Shown here piece by piece: positions 7,629 through 14,667 of a stretch of 18,089 nucleotides of DNA (position 1 is its first letter; every line of letters begins with the position of its first letter). A program made the translations under genes and the position numbers. Source of the DNA: Oscillospiraceae bacterium (GTDB taxonomy: Bacteria > Bacillota > Clostridia > Oscillospirales > Acutalibacteraceae). The stretch is from positions 1 through 18,089 of the forward strand of contig CACWJV010000010.1 of the NCBI GenBank assembly GCA_902761265.1, read 5' to 3'. The notes under the pieces are model-generated. The model did no database searches. It saw nothing but the letters and a program-made list of their open reading frames with translations, and had not been told where the DNA came from.

Positions 7629-7898
7629 ATGAAGAAGCTGCTTGCAGTTCTGCTTGCCGTCACCATGCTGTTCTCCGTGATGGCTGTCGGTTTCGTTGCA
7701 TTCGCCGAAGGTGAAGACACCGTCGCGACCGATACCACCCCGGCCGGCGACACCCAGAACACCGGCGACACCGCCGGGCAAAAGGGCGACATGCCGGAAT
7801 GGCTGACAAACCTGATCAACCGTCTGATGGTTGTGCTTACCAAAGTGCTCACCAAACTCGGCATCAAGTTTGCGCTGAAGACCGGCGGTCTGGTATAA
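7629..7898 (+). CDS. small exported protein with cationic amphipathic helix, unknown function
   Basis: This 89-residue protein has a signal peptide (1-26, cleavage likely after AFA). An acidic, Thr/Asp/Gly-rich linker (27-55) leads to a cationic amphipathic helix (about 56-82, PEWLTNLINRL then LTKVLTKLGIKF). Lys/Arg fall on one face and Leu/Val/Ile on the other. After signal removal the mature protein would be about 63 residues. The acidic spacer plus cationic helix resembles precursors of membrane-active peptides, but no family is recognised and this is inference. An AGGGAGG site lies nine bases from the ATG, and the gene has its own promoter and terminator. It resembles the next gene product in signal peptide and layout. 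Confidence 0.82.
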   Translation: MKKLLAVLLAVTMLFSVMAVGFVAFAEGEDTVATDTTPAGDTQNTGDTAGQKGDMPEWLTNLINRLMVVLTKVLTKLGIKFALKTGGLV

Positions 7899-7905
7899 CA
7901 CCGAA

Positions 7906-7940
7906 AAGACGCTGCGGCCGATGGCTGCGGCGCTTTTTTT
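7906..7940 (+). terminator. intrinsic terminator of the first small exported protein gene
   Basis: A 10-bp stem with two G-T pairs (7910-7919 with 7923-7932) and a three-base loop is followed by seven T. It begins about 11 bp past the stop codon. Confidence 0.88.
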
Positions 7941-7989
7941 CGTCTTGTTGCACAAAAATGAATTTTCTTTTGACTTATACGCGCACTTA

Positions 7990-8018
7990 TTGACAAATGC
8001 CGAAAAAGCGTTTATACT
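7990..8018 (+). promoter_or_regulatory. sigma-A promoter of the second small exported protein
   Basis: TTGACA (7990-7995), 17 bp, TATACT (8013-8018), about 30 bp ahead of the start codon. Confidence 0.85.
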
Positions 8019-8048
8019 GAATGTACCAAACCAAAGGAGGAAATTCCA

Positions 8049-8438
8049 ATGAAAAAACTCATTTCTGTTTTACTGGCAATCCTGATGGTCTTCTCTGTTG
8101 TTACCGTCGCGTTTGCAGCCGACGGCGATGCAGCCCAGGAACCGGCAGCAACGGAAGAAACCAAAGAAAACAGCGCATTTGATGCGATCGTCAAGCTTTT
8201 GATCGGCGACGGCAGCATCGAAAACGTACCGCTCGGCACCGCAAAGGCCGGCCTCAAGATCGCGAAAATCTTCCTGAAGCTTGCGAAGGCCTTCATCAAA
8301 GTGGGCGACGCGCTCGGCTTCATTGACGGCGACAAGATCTTCCTCGATCTGGTCAACTCCATCGCCGGTATGATTAACAACGGCGGCGAAGAACCGGCGC
8401 CCGAAACCCAGGCAGAGCCGACTTCTCAGGCTGCGTAA
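8049..8438 (+). CDS. small exported protein with lysine-rich amphipathic helix, unknown function
   Basis: This 129-residue protein begins with a signal peptide (1-23, ending AFA-AD) close in style to the preceding gene's. It continues with an acidic linker (24-42), a short hydrophobic helix (43-52) and a strongly amphipathic Lys-rich helix (about 64-91, core KIAKIFLKLAKAFIK). A second hydrophobic segment follows (95-109), then an acidic, Pro/Glu-rich tail (113-129). I see no enzyme motif. Lysines repeat every three or four residues on one face, as in membrane-active peptides; surface binding or assembly are alternatives. AAAGGAGG is nine bases ahead of the ATG. The gene is a single transcription unit with its own consensus promoter and UUCG-capped terminator. 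Confidence 0.82.
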   Translation: MKKLISVLLAILMVFSVVTVAFAADGDAAQEPAATEETKENSAFDAIVKLLIGDGSIENVPLGTAKAGLKIAKIFLKLAKAFIKVGDALGFIDGDKIFLDLVNSIAGMINNGGEEPAPETQAEPTSQAA

Positions 8439-8455
8439 GCAAAACAAACCCAAAA

Positions 8456-8487
8456 CAAAAAAGAGCTGCTTCGGCGGCTCTTTTTTT
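8456..8487 (+). terminator. intrinsic terminator with UUCG tetraloop
   Basis: AGAGCTGC-TTCG-GCGGCTCT (8462-8481; eight pairs, one G-T) is closed by the very stable C(UUCG)G loop and followed by seven T (8481-8487). An A-run lies before it. Confidence 0.95.
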
Positions 8488-8490
8488 GCG

Positions 8491-8531
8491 AAAAACCACA
8501 GCCGCAGTACCCATGCAGGGCCAGCGGCTGT
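8491..8531 (-). terminator. terminator of der and of the yceD-rpmF-DUF512-der cluster
   Basis: On the minus strand an 8-bp perfect stem, ACAGCCGC/GCGGCTGT (8531-8524 with 8505-8498), has an 18-base loop that can pair further (CCC/GGG). It is followed by GG and five T. It converges with the terminator at 8456-8487. Confidence 0.7.
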
Positions 8532-8532
8532 C

Positions 8533-8580
8533 TTTCTTGTTTCTTGTTTCTTGTTTCTTGTTTCTTGTTTCTTGTTTCTT
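8533..8580. repeat. 7-bp tandem repeat TTTCTTG, 6.9 copies
   Basis: Six perfect copies of TTTCTTG plus a partial TTTCTT run without a single mismatch. The array ends inside the der stop codon (TAA, read from 8581-8579) and lies between that stop and the der terminator, so the der mRNA would end in a (CAAGAAA)n tract. Confidence 0.95.
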
Positions 8581-9901
8581 AATTCTTCTTTTCCCGTTCG
8601 CGGATCACAAACCTGACCGGTGTACCCTCCAATCCGAACACCTCGCGGATCTGGTTTTCGATATAGCGCTGATAGCTGTAATGGAACAGATCGGCGCGGT
8701 TGACGAAGCAGACGAATGTCGGCGGACGGGTGGACGCCTGGGTCATGTAGTAGATCTTCAGGCGGCGGCCCTTGTCTGTGGGCGGCTGCACACGCGTGGT
8801 GGCGGCGGCCAATACGTCGTTGAGCTTGCCGGTGGAAATGCGCATGGCGTTTTGCTCGTCAACAAATTTGATCAGCTCAAACAAACGGTCGAGCCGCTGG
8901 CCGGTCTTGGCGGAAATAAAAATGATCGGCGCGTAGGACATGAACGAAAAGTCGTTCATCAGCTTTTTGCGGTATTCGGTCATGGTTTTGCCGTCTTTTT
9001 CCACAGCGTCCCATTTGTTCACGGCGATGATGCAGGCCTTGCCCTGCTCGTGCGCAATGCCGGCAACCTTGGAATCCTGCTCGGTAAAGCCTTCGACGGC
9101 GTCGATCATGATCACGCACACATGCGCGCGCTCCACCGCCATTTTGGCGCGGATGATCGAGTATTTTTCAAGCTGGTCGTCCACCCGGCTTTTGCGGCGC
9201 ATACCGGCGGTGTCGATAAACAAAAAGTCGCCGTATTGGTTGGTAATCAGCGTGTCGGTCGCGTCGCGCGTGGTGCCGGCGATGTCGGAGACGATGGCGC
9301 GCTCTTCGCCCGCGATGGCGTTGACAAGCGACGATTTGCCCACGTTGGGCTTGCCGATGACGGCAACGGTGACGGTTGTTTCGTCCTCCTGTTCTTCCTG
9401 CGCTTCGGGCAGATAGGACAGCACCGCGTCCAGCAGATCGCCGGTCCCGTGGCCGTGGACGGCGGAAACCGCAATCGGTTCGCCGAGGCCGAGGTTGTAA
9501 AACTCATAGAACTCCAGCGGCACGTCGCCGACGGTGTCGCATTTGTTGACGCAAAGGATGATCGGCTTGCCGCTTTTTTGCAGCATGGCGGCCACGTCCG
9601 CGTCCGACGCCACAACGCCGGCACGCACGTCTGTCACAAGGATAATCACTGCGGCGCTGTCGATGGCAAGCTGGGCCTGGCGGCGCATTTGCAGCAAAAT
9701 CACGTCGTCCGTCTTCGGCTCAATGCCGCCGGTGTCGACCAGCAGGAAATGGCGGTTCAGCCATTCGCAGTCGCCGAAGATCCGGTCGCGCGTCACACCG
9801 GGCGTGTCGTCCACGATGGACAGCCGCTGCCCGACGAGCTTATTAAAGAGCGTTGATTTGCCGGTATTCGGTCGACCGACAATGGCAACAACGGGTTTCA
9901 T
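8579..9901 (-). CDS. der: Der (EngA), double-domain ribosome-assembly GTPase
   Basis: Der is an essential GTPase for maturation of the 50S ribosomal subunit. The 440-residue product shows two tandem GTPase domains. The first has GRPNTGKST (9-17), DTGG (56-59) and NKCD (119-122). The second has GKPNVGKSS (183-191), DTAG (230-233) and NKWD (295-298). A KH-like domain (about 355-436) ends the protein. The first P-loop has Thr where Val is usual (NTGKS); this is minor. The start at 9901 is chosen because MKPVVAIVGRPN is the family start and GAGGTGAG lies upstream; a longer in-frame reading would run into the repeat element. It follows the DUF512 gene, from which it is separated by repeat copy A. 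Confidence 0.98.
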   Translation of the reverse strand: MKPVVAIVGRPNTGKSTLFNKLVGQRLSIVDDTPGVTRDRIFGDCEWLNRHFLLVDTGGIEPKTDDVILLQMRRQAQLAIDSAAVIILVTDVRAGVVASDADVAAMLQKSGKPIILCVNKCDTVGDVPLEFYEFYNLGLGEPIAVSAVHGHGTGDLLDAVLSYLPEAQEEQEDETTVTVAVIGKPNVGKSSLVNAIAGEERAIVSDIAGTTRDATDTLITNQYGDFLFIDTAGMRRKSRVDDQLEKYSIIRAKMAVERAHVCVIMIDAVEGFTEQDSKVAGIAHEQGKACIIAVNKWDAVEKDGKTMTEYRKKLMNDFSFMSYAPIIFISAKTGQRLDRLFELIKFVDEQNAMRISTGKLNDVLAAATTRVQPPTDKGRRLKIYYMTQASTRPPTFVCFVNRADLFHYSYQRYIENQIREVFGLEGTPVRFVIREREKKN

Positions 9902-9960
9902 AGGGGGTCTCACCTCATTTGGAACTGGTAGTTTGACAGATAAAGATCGACGATTTTTAT

Positions 9961-10292
<332 letters not shown>

Positions 10293-10299
10293 AACGCAG

Positions 10300-11610
10300 T
10301 CATTGCTCCGCAATGATCGCCTCGAGCAATTCCGCGCCGTCGTTAGGTACGACCACGAGCCGCACGCCGAGCGCACGCTCCACGTCTTGCACCGAGACGT
10401 CGTCCAAAAAAACGTCGCCTTCCGCGCGCAGCATCACCGACGGAATCAACAGCCGGCCGTGCAGGTCTTTATCCTTGAGCTGGGCGATCAGATCCTGCCC
10501 GGTAACCAGCCCCGCCACAGTGATGGAATGGCCGAAAAAGTCGTTTTCGATCGCGTAGACGTCCACTTTGCCGTTCGGGAACCGGCGCTCCAACAGCGCC
10601 TTGAACGCGCACAGAAGCGGGAACGACGCGGTACCCGTTGCCATCGACGCGGCAAACGCGGTATCGTCCGGCAAATCGCAGGCATCCACTGCGGCTTGAA
10701 ATTCGCACTCGAGGCTTTTCCAAAGTCCGACGCCGTTTTCAATTTGCGGATAGTCTTCGTAATAGTCTTCCCCCGGCAGCGGCAGTCCGGCTTTGAGATA
10801 GAACTCGTCGGCGGCGAAAGCCAGCCGGGAGCCGTACTGTTCCTTGCACCGCCGGCCGAACGCGTCGATCGTTTCAATCACGCGCCGGGCAGTGTCGGGC
10901 GTATATGCTTCGAGATGGGGCAGCTTTTCGCGATACTTCGTCAGCCCCACCGGCACCGCCGCGATAGAAGCAAGCGCCGGATATAATTTTTCGAGTTCGT
11001 TCAGACTGTAGACCAGCTCGTCCCCGTCGTTGAGTCCGGGACACAGCACAAGCTGGGTATTCAGCCGGATCCCCGCGTCGGCGATCCGCCGCAGCATCCG
11101 AAGACTTTCGCCCGCGTGCGGGTTTTTCATCATCGCAACGCGCAGCGCGGGGTTCATGGTATGGACCGAAACGTTGACGGGACTGATGTGCATTTCGATG
11201 ATACGGTCCACGTCCGCGTCGGTGAGGTTGGTCAGCGTAATATAGTTGCCGAACAAAAAACTCAGCCGCGCGTCGTCGTCCTTGAAATAGAGCGTGTCGC
11301 GCATCCCGGGCGGCATCTGGTCGATGAAGCAGAACACACACTTGTTTTTGCAGTGCTGCTGCTTGTCCATCAGATAGGTTTCGAACGCCAGCCCGAGATC
11401 TTCGCTTTCGTCCTTTTTTACAGTCACGGTCTTTTCGTGCCCTTTGGCGTTTTGGATCGTCACATGCAGCTTGCTGTCGAGCGCATAGAACTGATAGTCC
11501 AGCACGTCGCGGATGGCGTGGCCGTTGATTGCAACAAGCACGTCGTTTTCGCGGATGCCTTTTTTCGCAGCCGGCGACTTTTTCAAAACGCCCGTGATTT
11601 TGACAGGCAT
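10300..11610 (-). CDS. DUF512-family radical SAM protein with N-terminal PDZ-like domain
   Basis: This 436-residue protein belongs to the DUF512 / TIGR03279-type putative radical SAM family, common in Clostridia and cyanobacteria and of unknown reaction. A PDZ-like domain (about 1-65, with KKSPAAKKGIRENDVLVAING) is followed by the Fe-S motif CxxxCxxC (C87, C91, C94 in CKNKCVFC), the radical SAM barrel and the DUF512 region. The Cys motif should bind a [4Fe-4S] cluster and S-adenosylmethionine. AGAGGAGGG lies about eight bases ahead of the ATG. Its position just ahead of der is a recurrent arrangement in Firmicutes and hints at a link to ribosome assembly or translation; that is inference. Repeat copies lie on both sides of the gene. 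Confidence 0.93.
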   Translation of the reverse strand: MPVKITGVLKKSPAAKKGIRENDVLVAINGHAIRDVLDYQFYALDSKLHVTIQNAKGHEKTVTVKKDESEDLGLAFETYLMDKQQHCKNKCVFCFIDQMPPGMRDTLYFKDDDARLSFLFGNYITLTNLTDADVDRIIEMHISPVNVSVHTMNPALRVAMMKNPHAGESLRMLRRIADAGIRLNTQLVLCPGLNDGDELVYSLNELEKLYPALASIAAVPVGLTKYREKLPHLEAYTPDTARRVIETIDAFGRRCKEQYGSRLAFAADEFYLKAGLPLPGEDYYEDYPQIENGVGLWKSLECEFQAAVDACDLPDDTAFAASMATGTASFPLLCAFKALLERRFPNGKVDVYAIENDFFGHSITVAGLVTGQDLIAQLKDKDLHGRLLIPSVMLRAEGDVFLDDVSVQDVERALGVRLVVVPNDGAELLEAIIAEQ

Positions 11611-11681
11611 CGGCGAACCCTCCTCTTTCCTGTTGCTGAACTTTACATACTGCTGAACCAGGACGCAGCGACACTTTGATT

Positions 11682-11944
11682 AATTCGGAATGCGGAATGC
11701 GGAATTCGGAATTGTGGGACGCCGCGCAAAGCGCGATGCGTCAAATGTGTAACGATAAGGTCAGACCTTTATCGTTTCAGTGTTGTATTCTGTTCGGCGG
11801 CGGATGATCTGTTTCAGATCGAAAAGCGTACAGCGGATACAATTTACCCGATCCCGGCAGCGAATCGTTTATGCCGCGGCAGATCGTTTTCGGCTGCAGC
11901 ACAGTGGACCCGCGACCGCAATTCCGAATTCCGAATTCCGAATT
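11682..11944. repeat. interspersed element, copy B (263 bp), same orientation as copy A
   Basis: The left end is AATTCGG, AATGCGG, AATGCGG, AATTCGG, AATT (11682-11713). The right end is AATTCCG x 3 plus AATT (11920-11944). The 119-bp block 11799-11917 matches copy A. The variable part is shorter and different: a hairpin GACGC-CGCGC-aaa-GCGCG-at-GCGTC (11719-11743) and a second strong one, AACGATAAGGT-cag-ACCTTTATCGTT, with one bulge. It lies in the gap between rpmF and the DUF512 gene and is non-coding. Confidence 0.93.
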
Positions 11945-11986
11945 TCTGCCTTTTTTAATTTTGCAAAGCAAATTTAAAAAGGCAGA
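11945..11986. repeat. long A/T-rich imperfect inverted repeat next to copy B
   Basis: TCTGCCTTTTT at the left pairs perfectly with AAAAAGGCAGA at the right. The arms continue imperfectly to GC-AAA-GC, giving about 19 pairs in 42 bp. It begins at the very base after the last AATT of copy B. It has T-runs on both strands and may act as a bidirectional terminator. Confidence 0.75.
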
Positions 11987-12004
11987 GAAAGCAGGCTGCT
12001 TCTC
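11976..12004 (-). terminator. possible terminator after rpmF
   Basis: On the minus strand GAGAAGCA-gcc-TGCTTTCTC (12004-11985, one bulge) is followed by TGCC and five T. The T-run is shared with the inverted repeat at 11945-11986. If it is active, DUF512-der would need its own promoter; none is convincing. Confidence 0.4.
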
Positions 12005-12035
12005 CACCTCTCCAAACCGTATCAAAGACCCAAGA

Positions 12036-12221
12036 TTAATCTTCGTCCTTCGCCACGACAAGCTTGCCGTTGTAATAACCGCAACTGCCGCAAACCTTAT
12101 GCGGAACCGTATATTCGCCGCACTGCTTGCATCTTACAAGGGTGGGAGCGTCCAGCTTCCAGACGTTGGAACGTCTTTTGTCTCTTCTTGCCTTTGAAAC
12201 TCTTCTCTTCGGTACTGCCAT
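12036..12221 (-). CDS. rpmF: 50S ribosomal protein L32
   Basis: This 61-residue protein has the family start MAVPKRRVSKARRDKRRS and a four-cysteine zinc ribbon (C31, C34, C44, C47 in CKQC and CGSC), so it is the zinc-binding form of L32. The start at 12221 is chosen over the in-frame GTG nine bases earlier because MAVPK is the conserved start and AAGGAGG is correctly spaced for it. It lies 38 bp behind the yceD gene, the usual arrangement in bacteria. The plsX gene that often follows is not here; repeat copy B and the DUF512 gene follow instead. Confidence 0.98.
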   Translation of the reverse strand: MAVPKRRVSKARRDKRRSNVWKLDAPTLVRCKQCGEYTVPHKVCGSCGYYNGKLVVAKDED

Positions 12222-12259
12222 CTCCAGCACCTCCTTATTTTAGATTTTAAATTATGAAA

Positions 12260-12757
12260 TTATGAATCGAGCAAATCCAACAGAGCCGCAAACCGCGGGT
12301 CAATCTCTTTTTTGCATTCACACGTTCCTTCATTCAGGTTTTTGCCGCATTGCGGGCAGATGCCCTTGCAATCGTCGCGGCACAGCAGCTTGCTCGGCAG
12401 AAACAGCAGGAGATCCTCCCACGCAAGCTGCGCAAGATCAAGCTTGCCGTCCGGCACAACGATATAGGCGTCGGCGTCGTCCTCGCAGTTCAGCTCGGCA
12501 ACGAGCGTATGCGCCATCGGCACACACAGCCTTTTTTCAGCCGGGGCCGCACAGCGGTCGCAGATATACTGCATGGTGCAGGAGGCGGTGGCCTCCATCG
12601 TCACAATACCGGCGCGGTTGACGATGCTGCCTTTGACGATAACCGGCGTCACGAACGGACAAACGCCGTCCAGCGGTTCCCCGGAAAAATCAAACGCTGC
12701 GTCCAAATCCAGCCTGGTTTGGCCGCCCTGCAGCAGAGGTTCCAGATCGATCAACAT
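12260..12757 (-). CDS. yceD: YceD / DUF177 family protein
   Basis: This 165-residue protein shows the DUF177 pattern: CxxxxxCxxC in the middle (C60, C66, C69) and a cysteine-rich C-terminus (C126, C130, C134, C137, C146, C148: LLCRDDCKGICPQCGKN) ending in the family-like DPRFAALLDLL. YceD is encoded next to rpmF across bacteria and has been linked to 23S rRNA maturation or accumulation. The cysteines suggest a bound zinc ion. The ATG follows GAGGTGA and lies just after a consensus promoter. It is the first gene of the yceD-rpmF-DUF512-der cluster. Confidence 0.93.
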   Translation of the reverse strand: MLIDLEPLLQGGQTRLDLDAAFDFSGEPLDGVCPFVTPVIVKGSIVNRAGIVTMEATASCTMQYICDRCAAPAEKRLCVPMAHTLVAELNCEDDADAYIVVPDGKLDLAQLAWEDLLLFLPSKLLCRDDCKGICPQCGKNLNEGTCECKKEIDPRFAALLDLLDS

Positions 12758-12782
12758 GCTTCACCTCATAATAACGCTTAAT

Positions 12783-12811
12783 ATTATATCGGTCGCGGGT
12801 GGATTTGTCAA
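12783..12811 (-). promoter_or_regulatory. perfect consensus sigma-A promoter of the yceD-rpmF cluster
   Basis: TTGACA (12811-12806), 17 bp, TATAAT (12788-12783) on the minus strand, 26 bp ahead of the yceD start codon. Confidence 0.92.
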
Positions 12812-12819
12812 GGGATAGC

Positions 12820-12856
12820 GCCCAAAAACGCAAAATTTTTCTGCATTTTTCCGGGC
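12820..12856 (-). terminator. probable terminator after radC
   Basis: On the minus strand a stem pairs GCCC and AAAAATGC with GCGTTTTT and GGGC. A smaller inner hairpin is followed by GTTTTTGGG. It lies three bases past the radC stop and just ahead of the yceD promoter. The shape is untidy, so efficiency is uncertain. Confidence 0.45.
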
Positions 12857-12858
12857 AT

Positions 12859-13575
12859 CTACTCAACCAGCGGATCCGTCCCGTAAAACAGATGGACGAA
12901 CCGCGCTTTATCCGCCATCGAGTAATAGCCGTTCTCCGTGACGATGATGTGGTTTACCAAATGCGCGTGCATCGTGTTGAGAAACGCGTAAAGCTGCTTT
13001 GTCGTTTCAATATCGTCGCCCGAGGGCGATGCAACGCCGTTGGGATGGTTGTGCAGCAGCACAACGTCCTGCGCGTTGGTTTCCAGCACAATTGCCGCAA
13101 TCGCACGCATGTCGATCCGCGCGCCGACAAGATCGCCCTGCGCAACCTTGCGCACCGCCAGCAGTTTGCCGTTGGCGCCGAAGCACAGCACATAGACTTT
13201 TTCGTCCGCGCTGTTGATAAACTTCGGGCGCATATAGGCAACGATTTCCTCCGCGGTTTCCATCGTGTCGCCCGTTTGCAGCAGATCGTCGGCATAGGCT
13301 TTGTAAACGTCGAGCACCAGATGCAGCAAAATCGCCGCATTCTCCCCCATCCCTTTGACCGAGGCAAGCTCCGGCACACCGGCACGCAGCACGCCCGACA
13401 GCGACCCGAACCGGTCGATCAGCGCATGCGCGATGGGGTTGGTATCTTTATAGGGAATGGCATAGAACAGCAGCAGCTCCAGCACATTGTGTGCCGGTTC
13501 TCCCTCTAGCCCGTTGGCAAGATAGCGCTGCCGCACTTTTTGGCGATGCCCTTTGTGCACATTGCCGTTGTTCAT
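12859..13575 (-). CDS. radC: RadC-family JAB/MPN+ domain protein
   Basis: This 238-residue protein has an N-terminal helix-hairpin-helix region (about 25-95, with LELLLFYAIPYKDTNPIAH and VKGMGENAA) and a C-terminal JAB/MPN+ metalloprotease-like domain. All metal ligands are visible: E125, H175 and H177 in HNHPNG, S185 and D188 (the JAMM pattern). RadC proteins are widespread; the old link to DNA repair is not well supported and the substrate is unknown. GGGAGG lies eight bases ahead of the ATG. It follows pfkA after 33 bp and is probably co-transcribed with it. Confidence 0.95.
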   Translation of the reverse strand: MNNGNVHKGHRQKVRQRYLANGLEGEPAHNVLELLLFYAIPYKDTNPIAHALIDRFGSLSGVLRAGVPELASVKGMGENAAILLHLVLDVYKAYADDLLQTGDTMETAEEIVAYMRPKFINSADEKVYVLCFGANGKLLAVRKVAQGDLVGARIDMRAIAAIVLETNAQDVVLLHNHPNGVASPSGDDIETTKQLYAFLNTMHAHLVNHIIVTENGYYSMADKARFVHLFYGTDPLVE

Positions 13576-13608
13576 TCCCGTGCCTCCCGTATATACCGGA
13601 TCAAATAA

Positions 13609-14574
13609 TCAGATCGAGATTTCGTTCGACATCTTGTAAAGGCCGAGGTCGATCTCCTTGCTCATGTTGAGCGCTTCAAAAATATCGAAATCGAGGATCT
13701 CGCCCTTTTGGGTGGCGACCACGCGGTTGCCGATGCCGTCCTTGAGCAACTGCACGGCATGATAGCCCATCTGGCTGCCGAGAATACGGTCTGCCGCGGT
13801 GGGGCTGCCGCCGCGCTGGACATGGCCGAGCACGGTTGCGCGGCTTTCCACGCCGGTCTCTTTTTGAATACGCTTTGCCATTTCATCAACGCCGCCGATG
13901 GCTTCCGAAACCATGATGACGAAATGGACCTTGTTGCTGCGCTGGGTGCGCTTCATTCGTTCGATCACGTCGCGTTCAAAATCATAGGGCACTTCGGGCA
14001 TCAGAATCGACGTTGCGCCGCAGGCGATGCCGGCGTTGAGCACCAGATAGCCGGCGCCGCGTCCCATAACCTCAACCACAGCGCAGCGGTCGTGCGATTC
14101 GGTCGTATCGCGGATCCGGTCGACCATTTCAACGACGGTGTTCATCGCGGTATCGTAGCCGATGGTACGGTCGCAGCAGGCGATATCGTTGTCGATCGTG
14201 CCCGGGATTGCCACACACGGCACGCCGCGCAGCGAAAGGTCGCGCGCGCCGCGGAAGGAGCCGTCGCCGCCGATGACGACAAGACCGTCGATGCCGCGTT
14301 CCCGGCACACACGGATAGCCGCCTGCATACCCTCTTCGGTTTTGAACCGGTCGGAGCGGGCGGAATAGAGAATGGTGCCGCCGCGGTTGATGATATCGGA
14401 GACCGTGCGCAGATGCATCTCATACATATCGTTTTCCATCAAACCGTTGTAGCCGCGGTTGATGCCGTAGACCTTCATACCGAGCTCGCAGCCTGCGCGC
14501 ACAACGGCGCGGATGGCAGCGTTCATACCCGGGGCGTCGCCGCCGCTTGTCAGAACACCGATCGTTTTAATCAT
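13609..14574 (-). CDS. pfkA: ATP-dependent 6-phosphofructokinase
   Basis: PfkA phosphorylates fructose 6-phosphate to the 1,6-bisphosphate, the committing step of glycolysis. The 321-residue length matches bacterial PfkA. Motifs: SGGDAPGMNAA (10-20), GGDGS (102-106), PGTIDND with the catalytic Asp (124-130), MGRGAG (170-175) and GHVQRGGSPTA (250-260). Glycine in GGDGS and in PGTIDND marks the ATP-using form rather than the pyrophosphate-using form. The start at 14574 is chosen because MIKTIGVLTSGGD is the family start and AGGAGG lies upstream; the longer frame would include the promoter. It has its own promoter right after dnaE; radC rather than pyk follows. Confidence 0.98.
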   Translation of the reverse strand: MIKTIGVLTSGGDAPGMNAAIRAVVRAGCELGMKVYGINRGYNGLMENDMYEMHLRTVSDIINRGGTILYSARSDRFKTEEGMQAAIRVCRERGIDGLVVIGGDGSFRGARDLSLRGVPCVAIPGTIDNDIACCDRTIGYDTAMNTVVEMVDRIRDTTESHDRCAVVEVMGRGAGYLVLNAGIACGATSILMPEVPYDFERDVIERMKRTQRSNKVHFVIMVSEAIGGVDEMAKRIQKETGVESRATVLGHVQRGGSPTAADRILGSQMGYHAVQLLKDGIGNRVVATQKGEILDFDIFEALNMSKEIDLGLYKMSNEISI

Positions 14575-14619
14575 AATACTGAATCCTCCTGTGGGTTTGT
14601 TGGTTATTGCATAACGGAT

Positions 14620-14648
14620 ATTATACACATTTGCGCGAAAAATGTCAA
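14620..14648 (-). promoter_or_regulatory. perfect consensus sigma-A promoter of pfkA-radC
   Basis: TTGACA (14648-14643), 17 bp, TATAAT (14625-14620) on the minus strand, 46 bp ahead of pfkA. The -35 box lies only 19 bp past the dnaE stop codon. Confidence 0.92.
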
Positions 14649-14667
14649 TAGTTGCTTGCGCAGTCGG

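Noticed and set aside
7141..7996. minus-strand open frames of 270 and 278 codons over the XRE and small-protein genes
   Set aside because: They run opposite genes that have proper promoters, ribosome sites and terminators on the plus strand, and cross two terminators.
8486..9856. 456-codon open frame on the plus strand opposite der
   Set aside because: It is antisense to a clear, full-length der. The long frame follows from GC-biased third positions, and it has no ribosome site or recognisable domain.
9902..9960. separate promoter for der
   Set aside because: A TATAAA-like stretch is present at the element border, but no -35 at proper spacing outside the repeat; not supported.
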